17,009 nucleotides of DNA from Oscillospiraceae bacterium (GCA_031266955.1 JAISAA010000323.1:1-17009); one strand, 5' to 3'. Positions 1 through 6,641 are shown, numbered from the stretch's first letter. The notes: generated by a model from the sequence alone, not told the origin. Numbers and translations: made by a program.

Positions 1-504
1 GGACGGGCGGCGCGTCAGGGCGTCAATGTGGAATCTCATCCCTAAAAAGGGGATTCCACCGACAAGGCTCGCTCGATACTGCTGCCAGTATTTCAAGGAG
101 CGCCGCTTCGACGGTCAGCACTTGCTTTTCGGCATCCGCTGGGATGAGAGCACTAAACGCCGTTCGCGCGGATTGCACGAAGCGCTCACAAGGAAAATGG
201 CGGATAGGGTGATTTATCAAGACGAAAACGACGACAGCCGCAAGCTGCTGGAAATATGTCATATGAACGCGGATATGAGCGCGTGGGGTGCATTGGCTGT
301 CCGATGGCTTCAAGGAATCGCCGGATAAAAGAATTCAGAATGTACCAGACGTATAAAGCGGCATATCTGCGGGCGTTTGAAAAAATGCTTGAGGTCAAAA
401 AACGTAAAGGCATCAAAACCACGTGGAAAGACGGCGAGGAAGTTTTCAACTGGTGGGTACGCGCGGATTACAACCCGGCTCAAATGACAATGTTTGATGA
501 GTAG
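1..504 (+). pseudogene. PAPS reductase-like protein, 5' end outside the window, internally deleted and frameshifted
   Basis: Two reading frames carry consecutive parts of one phage phosphoadenosine-phosphosulfate-reductase-like (adenine nucleotide alpha hydrolase fold) protein. The first frame is open from base 2 and shows IPPTRLARYCCQYFKE and a GIRWDESTKRRSRG segment, ending in its own frame at 328. The second frame (256-504) carries YERGYERVGCIGCPMA, the conserved Cys-x2-Cys end of these proteins, and EVFNWW near the C terminus. Relatives I remember have about 30 more residues between them, with an NPI(I)DW..DDVW segment that is missing here. The join falls near 251-266, where ATATG occurs twice, which suits a deletion at a short repeat that also changed frame. 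The family is common in clostridial phages and its role there is unclear (sulfur or nucleotide chemistry is inferred). As written the gene cannot make the full protein. An assembly error is the main alternative. Confidence 0.75.
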
Positions 505-515
505 GAGCGATAATT

Positions 516-791
516 ATGGACGAGAAACGGCGGGACATACGGCGGCGGGTCGTGGAGTATATGGCGCGGGCGTCGGCAGACGAGCGCGAGCGCGCTATAC
601 TTGCAATTAACGATTCGATGATTCAAGCAGTTATGCGAGCGCGGTATATCGATGGGCTACATCTTATGGAGATCGCCGATGGGTTGTACTACAGTGAGGG
701 GCACGTCAAGAGGTTGCATAAGCGAGGGCTGATCGCGATAGGCGCGGAAATTGACGCAGCGGAAAGGAGAGGCGCAAATGAAAATACCTGA
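516..791 (+). CDS. Small sigma-70 region 4-like / ArpU-like transcriptional regulator
   Basis: A 91-residue basic protein. Its second half (about residues 32-75) reads as a region-4-type helix-turn-helix: a short helix around MRARYIDGLHLMEIADGL, then YYSEGHVKRLHKRGL as the likely recognition helix. Phages of Firmicutes encode such sigma-like or ArpU/RinA-type proteins just before the terminase genes, where they switch on late transcription. That role is inferred here from fold and position. The ATG at 516 follows TAGGAG at 502-507. The gene lies 11 bases after the broken PAPS-reductase-like gene and its end overlaps the next gene by 14 bases, so the three form one transcription unit. I cannot name the exact family from the sequence alone. 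Confidence 0.7.
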   Translation: MDEKRRDIRRRVVEYMARASADERERAILAINDSMIQAVMRARYIDGLHLMEIADGLYYSEGHVKRLHKRGLIAIGAEIDAAERRGANENT

Positions 792-1089
792 AACGATTCG
801 GATAAACGGCATTGATTTTGCCATAGAGCAAACGCAAAACCTAAACGATGGCGATCACGTGCTTTACGGACAAGTGCATTACGGACATTCAACGATTGAA
901 ATAAACGCACAATATCAGAAACATCAAGCTATGTGCGTCACACTATGGCACGAGATTCTTCACGCTCTTTGCAAAATCCATTCTGTTCACCTCGGCGAAC
1001 ACGAAGAAGCTATTGTTGATATACTTGCATACGGAATTTATCAAGTGCTCCAAGACAATGGGCGGGAGTTGTTTGATATAGCCGATTGA
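778..1089 (+). CDS. ImmA/IrrE-like phage zinc metallopeptidase
   Basis: A 103-residue protein with the zincin motif HEILH (WHEILHAL, about residues 57-64) and a following acidic segment EHEEAIVDILAYGIYQVL that can give the third zinc ligand. This is the compact ImmA/IrrE-like form widespread in clostridial phages. ImmA cleaves the ImmR repressor in Bacillus ICEBs1. The target of the short phage versions is not known to me. A TTG start at 751 would add nine residues, but the ATG at 778 has a clear AAAGGAGAG ribosome site at 764-772 inside the end of the upstream regulator gene, so I prefer 778. The overlap points to translational coupling. The gene ends 19 bases before a bidirectional terminator. 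No repressor gene is visible nearby. Confidence 0.8.
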   Translation: MKIPETIRINGIDFAIEQTQNLNDGDHVLYGQVHYGHSTIEINAQYQKHQAMCVTLWHEILHALCKIHSVHLGEHEEAIVDILAYGIYQVLQDNGRELFDIAD

Positions 1090-1107
1090 CGCGGTAAAAA
1101 AACGTGC

Positions 1108-1160
1108 GCACAAAAAGCGCGAAGGCGGCAAATAATGGTCGTCCTCGCGCTTTTTTGTGC
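1108..1160. terminator. Bidirectional intrinsic terminator between convergent genes
   Basis: Arms at 1108-1125 and 1143-1160 are near-perfect complements (GCACAAAAAGCGCG against CGCGCTTTTTTGTGC, with one-base bulges) around a 17-base loop. A-rich and T-rich flanks of the stem give a U-run for both directions. It sits between the stop of the metallopeptidase gene (1089) and the stop of the minus-strand recombinase (1171). Confidence 0.85.
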
Positions 1161-1170
1161 TGCGTATAGA

Positions 1171-1915
1171 TTAGCCCGGATTCGCGCGCGGTGCGCTTAT
1201 TCCGGCGTATGTGTATATGTCGTCGTAAAATTTGTTATTTAGGATACCGGCGACGGTGGATGGCCGCCATACGATGCCGCGCCGCGGCTTATATCCGTGG
1301 GCGGTGAGCGCGTCACATATCGCTTGCAGTGTGCGCCCGGCTTCTTTCATCGCGCGCATAAGCCGCAGCGCGTTGTACTCGTCCGAGGGCTCCAGCCCGT
1401 GGCGTCCGTTCGGACGATAGCCGTATGGAGGCTGACCGCCGCTGTAGCCGCCTGCCGCGGCTTTCAGCATTCGACCGGCTGTCATCCGGTCGTTTATGCG
1501 TGTGCGCTCAAACTGCGAAAACGCCACGACCATCGCCTCCATTATCGGGGCGAGCGCGCCGAGAGACGTAAAATCCTCGGCGCTGTTGGCGCTCAATAGC
1601 TCTATGCCGCGATTTTTGAGCACGAATTTTGAATAGTAAAAATACTCTAAATCGCGCGATATGCGGTCGGCTTTGGCTACCACGACTGCCGAGTATCCGC
1701 CGTTGCCTCCGGTAAGGATATCGCCCCAGACAGGGCGGGAGACGTCGGCGCCTGATTCGTGTTCTTCACGGTGTGCAATTATACGCAGATTATTTGATGC
1801 TGCGTAATGGTCGATGTCGCGGCGCTGAGCCGCGAGACCGTAACGATCGGCGGCGGCCTGCGCGTCTGTGCTTACTCGGAGGTAGGCTGTTGCGAGGCGG
1901 GTTGTTTTTTGGCAT
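1171..1915 (-). CDS. Serine recombinase (resolvase/invertase N-terminal domain), start disrupted by one extra base
   Basis: The minus frame is open from 1941 to the stop at 1171. It contains the whole resolvase domain: AYLRVSTDAQ with the catalytic Ser at codon 1872-1870, then AAQRRDIDHYA, EEHESGADVSRPVWGDIL, VVAKADRISRD with the active-site arginines, and AFSQFERTRINDRM. A short C-terminal DNA-binding part follows (GGYSGGQPPYGYR, a TLQAI helix, VAGILNNKFYDDIYTY). That frame has no ATG, GTG or TTG before AYLRVSTD. The natural start, an ATG at 1915-1913 with AAAGGT upstream, is one base out of frame. Five instead of six bases in the A-run at 1910-1905 would give MPKTTRLATAYLRVSTD and a 247-residue protein, a normal length for small phage serine recombinases. 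A start at the internal GTG (1683) would lose the catalytic serine, so I reject it. It may act in integration or inversion. No att or inverted target sites were found. Confidence 0.8.
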
Positions 1916-1928
1916 TTGCCGCACCTTT

Positions 1929-2207
1929 TTACTCCACCACGCTAAACGGGTCGCCGTTCTTTTTATACCACACTTTTGCGTCTGCCGCTAATGCGGCTTT
2001 CTCTATTGCGCAATGAGTGTCCCATACGCGGTTTTTTTGCGCTACCATCTTTGGAGTATCGTTCTCGCGTGGGATACATAAATGCATCACATCAAGGCGC
2101 GCGAAAGTCAGAAGTGCGTTACACGCGAGCAGTGCATAGCGCAACTCTTCGTGAGTGGGGGTGCTGCCGGCTTTCACTTCGTCAATTATTCCCATTAGTG
2201 TCTTCAT
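1929..2207 (-). CDS. Small conserved-looking phage protein of unknown function
   Basis: A 92-residue protein (MKTLMGIIDEVKAGSTPTHE...) with a central hydrophobic helical stretch, LRYALLACNALLTFARLD (about residues 22-39), and an aromatic C terminus (VWYKKNGDPF). The frame continues upstream to 2321, but the ATG at 2207 has an AGGGAGAAAT ribosome site, itself within the end of the upstream gene, so I take that start. It stops 13 bases before the probable start codon of the recombinase, with the recombinase ribosome site just after this gene's stop, which indicates one minus-strand operon. I recognise no domain. A part in recombination directionality or host takeover would be a guess. Confidence 0.65.
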   Translation of the reverse strand: MKTLMGIIDEVKAGSTPTHEELRYALLACNALLTFARLDVMHLCIPRENDTPKMVAQKNRVWDTHCAIEKAALAADAKVWYKKNGDPFSVVE

Positions 2208-2209
2208 TC

Positions 2210-2488
2210 TTATTTCTCCCTTTCCGCGCAATAGGCGTCGGTGTACTTTGTTTCCGCCAGGCGCAAATCCTCGGGGGCGAGCTCGTCGCCATCGTTGGTG
2301 TGGTTCAAAATGTCGGTACACCTATTCTCTGCGCGTCGCCGTGGCGCGTTATTGTTTTGTCTGGGTTGTCCGGTTTGCCGGGCGTATGGCTCCCGTCGCT
2401 TCGGGCGACCTTTGATATCGGAAGTATACCCTCGCCGCGTTTGGTTGTCAAGTCCTTGCGCTGCGGCATTTACCCCCGCTGCGGACAT
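2210..2488 (-). CDS. Basic small protein, hypothetical, start uncertain
   Basis: A 92-residue reading frame from ATG 2488. The middle is arginine- and glutamine-rich (KGRPKRREPYARQTGQPRQ) and the C-terminal third is more protein-like (LRLAETKYTDAYCAEREK). Its stop (2212-2210) lies two bases from the next start at 2207 and its last codons carry that gene's ribosome site, which supports a true operon gene. The ATG at 2488 has no good ribosome site, and the frame stays open back to a TTG at 2569, so the start is not settled. An overlapping minus frame starting at an ATG near 2474 (MPQRKDLTTKRG...) is an alternative I consider less likely. Function unknown. Confidence 0.45.
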   Translation of the reverse strand: MSAAGVNAAAQGLDNQTRRGYTSDIKGRPKRREPYARQTGQPRQNNNAPRRRAENRCTDILNHTNDGDELAPEDLRLAETKYTDAYCAEREK

Positions 2489-2752
2489 GCGTCTAATCTT
2501 GATTTCGCGTAAATCTTGTTGTTGCAGCGGTTTCTGCGCGGTAGGGCGGGGCGGCCACTCCCCCCGCAACCCGGATTCGATTTCGCCCCCCTCCCCCTAT
2601 CCTCTCCAAAAAAGCGCCCAAGAAAAAACGCCCTCAGCCCCTTTCACGCTCTCGTTCCGCGCCCTTGCTCACGCTTTTCACGTTTCGCCGCCCGCGCGCT
2701 CCACTTCACGCTGAACCATAATCCGCGAACCGGCGGAGCAAATCCTCTCTTT

Positions 2753-2798
2753 CGTAGACCCCTCGTATACCCCTCCGTAAATCCCTCGTAAAATTACC
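2753..2798 (+). repeat. Phased direct repeats (CGTANACCCCT type), iteron-like
   Basis: Successive units start at 2753 (CGTAGACCCCT), 2764 (CGTATACCCCTC), 2776 (CGTAAATCCCT) and 2787 (CGTAAAATTAC), decaying rightward. The 11-12 base period equals one DNA turn, so a protein bound to each copy would sit on one face. Iterons at replication origins and operator clusters look like this. Confidence 0.6.
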
Positions 2799-2880
2799 TT
2801 ACTAACGAAAGAAAGATAGAGGAAAACTGGTAAAAAGCGCGGTTTAACTTACGGGCGCAACCTGTTCGAGCGTTTTTTGC

Positions 2881-2965
2881 ATTCCTTGTGTGAGGAATAG
2901 TGTTCCTTGTACAAGGAATAGTATTCCTGCTGGGAACCCCCAAGTATTCCTTGTATGAGGAATAC
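2881..2965. repeat. Array of four palindromes, consensus ATTCCTTGTNNNAGGAAT
   Basis: Copies: 2881-2898 (ATTCCT, 6-base spacer, AGGAAT), 2903-2918 (perfect 16-bp TTCCTTGTACAAGGAA), 2924-2936 (weaker TTCC/GGAA), and 2944-2965 (GTATTCCT, 6-base spacer, AGGAATAC). Centres lie about 21, 20 and 24 bases apart, close to two DNA turns. The array ends 80 bases before the RepL-like start codon. Dimeric repressor or initiator binding sites are the simplest reading. Confidence 0.7.
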
Positions 2966-3045
2966 GAAAATAGAAGATGTTACTTTTTCGGGCGGCATAT
3001 GTGATATTTTATTGGAGCGGGAAAGGGGCTATTCGAGAGTAAGCA

Positions 3046-3585
3046 ATGCAGAAAGCAAACGTGGTTGAGACGCGAAAGACGGTAGATGAAGACGGCCGCG
3101 AGAGCGTCGTGTATAGTAACCGCTGGTATAGAGTAAAGCAGGAGCCGCCGTATATCAAGCTTTATTTGAGCGGGATAGAGTATATGCGAGATTTGCCTGG
3201 GTCGTATTATCCGGTGTTGATGGCGCTGCTTAAGCGGCTGCCGTGGGCGGGGCACGAGCGGACGATGGTTATAAACGCCGGAGTGAAACGGATGGTGGCG
3301 AAAGAGGCAGGGTGCTCGGTGGGGCTGGTCAATAATGCGATGACAGTGTTTGTTAAGGGGAAAGTGCTTTTTCGGCTGGAGCGGGGAGTTTATGCAGTAA
3401 ATCCGTTTCTGTTTGGCAAAGGCGAGTGGATAGAGGTTGATAAGCTGAGAAAGGAGCAAAGCGCTTTTGAAGCTGGGGGAAATAGCGTGATGAGTGAAGT
3501 TCGTAAAAACGGTGCGCCGGGGATGCAGCGTATCGTTATGTATCGAGAGGATTCAGAAAATGGGGAAAAAGAGGAGCAGGGCTGA
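3046..3585 (+). CDS. RepL-like (Firmicute plasmid initiator type) winged-helix protein
   Basis: A 179-residue protein that resembles the RepL family of Gram-positive plasmid initiators. After a short N-terminal strand region (SNRWYRVKQEPPYIKLYLSG) comes a winged-helix core at about residues 50-125: a first helix around YYPVLMALLKRLPWAG, a helix-turn-helix around VKRMVAKEAGCSVGLVNNAM, then a wing FRLERGVYAVNPFLFGKGEW. The last motif, N-P-x-x-F-G-K-G-x-W, is the part I find most telling for RepL. The C-terminal 40 residues are charged and probably flexible. ATG 3046 has only a modest ribosome site (GAGAG, 3035-3039). Its end overlaps the next start (3560) by 26 bases. Position beside repeat arrays suggests it starts replication or controls this region. 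A purely regulatory role is possible. Confidence 0.65.
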   Translation: MQKANVVETRKTVDEDGRESVVYSNRWYRVKQEPPYIKLYLSGIEYMRDLPGSYYPVLMALLKRLPWAGHERTMVINAGVKRMVAKEAGCSVGLVNNAMTVFVKGKVLFRLERGVYAVNPFLFGKGEWIEVDKLRKEQSAFEAGGNSVMSEVRKNGAPGMQRIVMYREDSENGEKEEQG

Positions 3586-4588
3586 GCTTAATAGACTTAA
3601 CGATGAGAAACGAGGGGTCGTAATACCGATAGCGTTGAGTTCTGAAGATGTTGGGAAAGTTTGCGTTATATGCGGAGGCCCGATATTGCCGATAACGACG
3701 CCTGGCAACGTGCCGCTTAAATATTGCTCTCCGACGTGCGCTGCTAAAGCGTCGGATGCGGAGGTTCGCGCATATAAGCAAATACTGGTTAAGTCGAAGT
3801 CTGAGCATAAAGCTTTCTGCGCGTATTGCGGGAATGAATTTATGAAAATGCACGCTAAGCACGAATGGTGTTCCACGGACTGTACGCACAGGGCTCGTAA
3901 TGCGAAGACGCGTGAGTTGCGACGCGCTGAAAAGGTCGTTGCTCTTGCGGAAGCGCCGATTGGTGTATGTAAGCAGTGCGGCGGATATTTCAACCGAGTT
4001 GAGCGCTCTGCGGGAGGGGCTGTAGGTTCAAGACAGGGCAGCGGTATGGAGTTTTGTTCCGACAATTGCGCTACTAAGTGGCGGCATTTGCATCCGGAAC
4101 GAACGACGGACGAGGATATGCTGAGGAATATTGCGTCGGAACTCGCGATGAATGAGGTTTTGAAACTCGGGAACACGACCCAATCTATTGCCGATAAGTT
4201 CGGAGTGCCGTTTAATACGGTGGCAGACGTCGCGTTGTCGAAGGATTATATTGAAGCTTCGAGGCATTTCGCCCGGCTTTTGGCGGCGAATGTCCAAAGA
4301 ACGGTTATGAGTAACCTTATCGGGCTCGCTAATATGCATATCCATAAGGATGAAAAAGATGTCGGGAAAAAGCTGGCGGTCAAGGCGGAAGTCAATAAGT
4401 TTCTTGCTACGCGGATATTTGACGGGGCGCCCGAGGTTACGGACGAAAACAGGGATAAGCCTTCGGCGATTACCATCGTGTATAACCTGACGCCGGACGC
4501 TGCGTCGAAGTCGGAAGAGTTCGTTTATCTGGATGAGGATTCGGATAACGTGATTGAAGTCGAACCTGAAACGGGGGATGTCATATGA
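3560..4588 (+). CDS. Probable small terminase subunit with three N-terminal zinc-finger motifs
   Basis: A 342-residue protein directly before terL, overlapping it by four bases (ATGA). Residues 35-170 hold three repeats of CxxC...CSxxC: C35/C38/C56/C60, C87/C90/C104/C108 and C137/C140/C166/C170, each like a treble-clef zinc site. Residues about 200-228 form a helix-turn-helix (TTQSIADKFGVPFNTVADVA), then a helical stretch to about 290 and a beta segment AITIVYNL before an acidic tail. DNA-binding helix-turn-helix, helical oligomerisation part and position fit TerS, which recognises pac/cos and loads the motor. Extra zinc fingers are not usual for TerS. The frame extends upstream to 3494, but ATG 3560 has a GAGAGG site at 3545-3550 and gives a natural N terminus. 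It could instead be a separate DNA-binding regulator. Confidence 0.65.
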   Translation: MGKKRSRAELNRLNDEKRGVVIPIALSSEDVGKVCVICGGPILPITTPGNVPLKYCSPTCAAKASDAEVRAYKQILVKSKSEHKAFCAYCGNEFMKMHAKHEWCSTDCTHRARNAKTRELRRAEKVVALAEAPIGVCKQCGGYFNRVERSAGGAVGSRQGSGMEFCSDNCATKWRHLHPERTTDEDMLRNIASELAMNEVLKLGNTTQSIADKFGVPFNTVADVALSKDYIEASRHFARLLAANVQRTVMSNLIGLANMHIHKDEKDVGKKLAVKAEVNKFLATRIFDGAPEVTDENRDKPSAITIVYNLTPDAASKSEEFVYLDEDSDNVIEVEPETGDVI

Positions 4589-6300
4589 AAAACGAGACGG
4601 CGCTGACACTTGAAGGGCTTATCGGGAAACATTACAAGGAGTTCTTTGACTTTCGCGGGCGGTACATATGGCTGATTGGCGGTCGCGAGGCGAAAAAGAC
4701 TAAAAATACCGCGCTAAAATTCGCTATTCGTCTTTGTTCTTGCCGGACGTCGAATTTGTTGTGTGTCCGGAACGTGCTCCGCGACAACCGGGATTCGACG
4801 TATAAGGAAATGAAATGGGCTTTGCAGAAGCTCGGGCGGCTCAGAGAGTGGGTATGTTACGGCGACGGGCCGAACGGGTCTATGGAAATGCACAACAAGC
4901 TCACGGGGCAAAAGATTCTGTTTCGCGGTATGCGCGGGGAGCAGGCGCAGCGGATAAAGGGCATTCAGACGGATGTCGGGTTTGTCAATATGGTCTGGAT
5001 TGAGGAGGCGTTTGAGCTCGACAGTAAGGCTGATTTCGACTTCGTTGATGGTTCCATTCGCGGCGGCAGGGACGGGCTATATAATCCCGAGACAGGCGAG
5101 GTTGAGGGCGACGACCCGGAGCCGGAGATGTACATACAAATCATCTGCACGCTTAATCCGGTGTCCGAAGCCTCTTGGATAAAGACCGACGTTTTTGATA
5201 AACCGCAGCGGAAGGGGCAGACGCTTCTGCTCCGCATGAATTATTTGATGAATGAGTTCATCAGTCCGGAATCTAAAGCGCGGTATGAGGTGATGTCCGT
5301 TGACGATCCGGAGAGGTATAAGGTTGACGGGCTCGGGATGTGGGGCAGTCTGCTTACCAGCGTGTTCAATTCAAAAAAGCTCGGGGAGCGGCTTCGGGGG
5401 TGTCCCGCTCCGGTCGCCGTCGGCGAATTTGTTTACGATATTGAAATGCTTCCGGAGGACAGGTATATCGTCCGTGATTATAAATTTACCGAGTACGACG
5501 GCGGCTTTATAAGCATATACGAGCGTCCGGAACCGGGCGCACCGTATATTATCGGCGCCGATACCGCCGGCACAGGCTCCGACTATTTCGCGGCGCAGGT
5601 GCTTAACAACGTTACAGGGAATCAAGCCGCGGTTTTGCATATTCAGCAGATGGACGTCGATGAGTTTGCGAAGCAGCTTGCGTTTTTGGGGTGGCACTAC
5701 AATGAAGCGCTGCTCGCGCCGGAGGTCAACTTTGGGAGCAACTATGTGACCGCCGTTTTGCGGCGCATGAACTATCATCATCTGTTCGTACAGCCTATGG
5801 AAAATAGATACGACGGGCAGACGAACCCTCAATACGGGTTTTTGACTACCGCGAGCTCGCGGCCGCGTATCATCGACCAGGGTGTCGAGCGTGTGCGGGA
5901 GGGCTGCGAATGGTTGAACGACCCGAAAACTATAAAAGAACTGCTGACGTTCGCCCGGAACAAGAAAGGGCGCATTGAAGCAGCTCCGGGCGCTCACGAC
6001 GACCTTGTGATGTCACTGCTTATCGCTCTTGATTTACGGGCTAAGCAGACGCACAAACGGAGGTCTGCTGCCGGCGGCGGGACGGCGGACGATGATACCG
6101 GCGACGATAATGATTTTGAGACCATCGAGCGACTTGATATGCGTCCGTCGCTGTTCGAGTCCCCCGGTATGCGTAAGCTGCTACGGTCTATGTCGCGGGA
6201 GGAGCAGAAGCGGTATTATAATCTGCACAGCGCGCGGCGCGTCGGTGTGGAGGCTGATATTCGAGGGGGTATGCGGAAAAAAAAGGGCAATTTATTTTAG
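4585..6300 (+). CDS. terL: Terminase large subunit (packaging ATPase and nuclease)
   Basis: A 571-residue protein with both halves of a phage packaging motor. The ATPase half has a deviant Walker A, GGREAKKTKNT (residues 32-42), a Walker B MVWIEE (136-141) with catalytic Glu, and a motif III-like TLNP (189-192). The RNase H-like nuclease half shows its acidic triad: GADTAG with D326, APEVNFGSN with E380, and GAHDDLVMS with D472/D473. It hydrolyses ATP to pump DNA through the portal and cuts concatemers. The start overlaps the stop of the TerS-like gene and has GGGGGATG just upstream. Basic residues after about 490 form a non-conserved tail. The length is somewhat above the usual 420-550. No defect is seen. 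Confidence 0.95.
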   Translation: MKNETALTLEGLIGKHYKEFFDFRGRYIWLIGGREAKKTKNTALKFAIRLCSCRTSNLLCVRNVLRDNRDSTYKEMKWALQKLGRLREWVCYGDGPNGSMEMHNKLTGQKILFRGMRGEQAQRIKGIQTDVGFVNMVWIEEAFELDSKADFDFVDGSIRGGRDGLYNPETGEVEGDDPEPEMYIQIICTLNPVSEASWIKTDVFDKPQRKGQTLLLRMNYLMNEFISPESKARYEVMSVDDPERYKVDGLGMWGSLLTSVFNSKKLGERLRGCPAPVAVGEFVYDIEMLPEDRYIVRDYKFTEYDGGFISIYERPEPGAPYIIGADTAGTGSDYFAAQVLNNVTGNQAAVLHIQQMDVDEFAKQLAFLGWHYNEALLAPEVNFGSNYVTAVLRRMNYHHLFVQPMENRYDGQTNPQYGFLTTASSRPRIIDQGVERVREGCEWLNDPKTIKELLTFARNKKGRIEAAPGAHDDLVMSLLIALDLRAKQTHKRRSAAGGGTADDDTGDDNDFETIERLDMRPSLFESPGMRKLLRSMSREEQKRYYNLHSARRVGVEADIRGGMRKKKGNLF

Positions 6301-6301
6301 A

Positions 6302-6330
6302 TTGACACTTTTCGGTGAATAGTGTAATAT
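6302..6330 (+). promoter_or_regulatory. Sigma-70 promoter of the type I toxin
   Basis: TTGACA at 6302-6307, 17-base spacer, TAATAT at 6325-6330. The -35 box begins two bases after the terL stop. Transcription should start near 6337, giving a leader of about 83 bases. Confidence 0.85.
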
Positions 6331-6354
6331 TTGGTCTGCGGAAAGCAGGACGTT

Positions 6355-6414
6355 CGCGCGGGAAACCGCGCGGGACGGATAGCGGGACGGTTTTCACCCT
6401 TGTAAAGGGGGTGA
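6355..6414 (+). promoter_or_regulatory. Structured toxin-mRNA leader with sequestered ribosome site
   Basis: Two hairpins precede the toxin. CGCGCGG-GAAA-CCGCGCG (6355-6372) is a 7-bp GC stem capped by a GNRA loop. TCACCC (6394-6399) pairs with GGGTGA (6409-6414), and the AAAGGGGG ribosome site lies in this hairpin. Folding that hides the ribosome site is typical of type I toxin mRNAs. The effect here is inferred. Confidence 0.65.
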
Positions 6415-6419
6415 TACGT

Positions 6420-6524
6420 ATGTCGGTGTACGAAGCGCTTGTGTTGGCAATAGAAATCGCGGCGCTCGTAGTCGCGATACTGAGTTACATCAGAGGCAAC
6501 GACGACAACGATAAACGAAAGTAA
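6420..6524 (+). CDS. Holin-like type I toxin peptide (Hol-Tox / TxpA type)
   Basis: A 34-residue peptide starting MSVYEAL, with one hydrophobic helix (about residues 5-23, ALVLAIEIAALVVAILSYI) and a charged tail RGNDDNDKRK. The MSVYEAL start, single membrane helix and basic end match the putative holin-like toxin family found in Firmicutes genomes and prophages, related in design to Bacillus TxpA. Such peptides insert in the inner membrane and stop growth unless an antisense RNA blocks them. A strong ribosome site, AAAGGGGG, lies 8 bases before ATG 6420 but is folded into a hairpin. The stop codon (6522-6524) lies inside the stem of a 12-bp inverted repeat. The gene has its own promoter and terminator, so it is an independent cassette between terL and portal. 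A holin for lysis is an unlikely alternative given the size and the antisense promoter. Confidence 0.8.
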   Translation: MSVYEALVLAIEIAALVVAILSYIRGNDDNDKRK

Positions 6525-6558
6525 CCGCCCCTTAGTCCAACAAGTAGCGGTTACTTTC
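6517..6558. repeat. Perfect 12-bp inverted repeat over the toxin stop codon
   Basis: Arms GAAAGTAACCGC (6517-6528) and GCGGTTACTTTC (6547-6558) with an 18-base loop. On the plus strand it is followed by A's rather than T's, so it is not a plus-strand terminator. It is shared by toxin mRNA and antisense RNA and is a likely pairing site. Confidence 0.8.
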
Positions 6559-6606
6559 AAAAAAAGTTTCCTGAACGCTGGGCGAAACCGTTTCGTTTCT
6601 GCCTTC
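6517..6606 (-). ncRNA. Candidate antisense RNA antitoxin
   Basis: The minus-strand promoter at 6641-6613 should start an RNA near 6606 that runs into the 3' end of the toxin mRNA. It would contain the GAAAGTAACCGC/GCGGTTACTTTC hairpin, whose 18-base antisense loop holds UUGG, a YUNR-type motif known to speed RNA pairing. The left end is set here at the far side of that hairpin, followed by moderately T-rich sequence on the minus strand. The true 3' end is not visible. Arrangement and overlap match TxpA/RatA-type systems. Confidence 0.6.
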
Positions 6607-6612
6607 CGCATA

Positions 6613-6641
6613 ATATTAACATTGTTCGCCGCGGGTGTCAA
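6613..6641 (-). promoter_or_regulatory. Sigma-70 promoter of the antisense RNA
   Basis: On the minus strand TTGACA (6641-6636), 17-base spacer, TAATAT (6618-6613). Both boxes and the spacer length equal those of the toxin promoter. The -35 box overlaps the loop of the sense-strand terminator. Confidence 0.8.

Larger units (their letters stand above)
2489..3045. other. Gene-poor control region between divergent operons, possible origin
   Basis: This 557-base stretch separates the minus-strand recombinase operon from the plus-strand RepL/terminase operon. The left half is strongly C/T-biased on the plus strand (for example 2585-2609) and holds four TCACGYT copies (2644, 2669, 2678, 2706). Next come about 11-bp phased repeats (2753-2798), an A/G-rich tract at 2805-2835, and four palindromes (2881-2965). 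Promoters for both operons should lie here, but I see no clear TTGACA/TATAAT pair. The open frames across it lack ribosome sites and protein-like composition. Confidence 0.6.

Noticed and set aside
1976..2714. Overlapping plus-strand frames across the minus-strand operon
   Set aside because: No ribosome sites, erratic composition, and opposite to a compact operon with overlapping stops and starts.
2881..2965. Repeat cluster considered as a CRISPR array
   Set aside because: Only four imperfect palindromes with no uniform repeat or 25-40 base spacers, and no cas gene in the window.
2980..3010. TTACTT...TATTTT as a promoter for the RepL-like gene
   Set aside because: Spacer of 19 bases and poor -35 box. 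Not strong enough to list.
6420..6524. Toxin peptide read as the phage holin
   Set aside because: Too short, with its own promoter, a folded leader and an antisense promoter, and no endolysin gene next to it.
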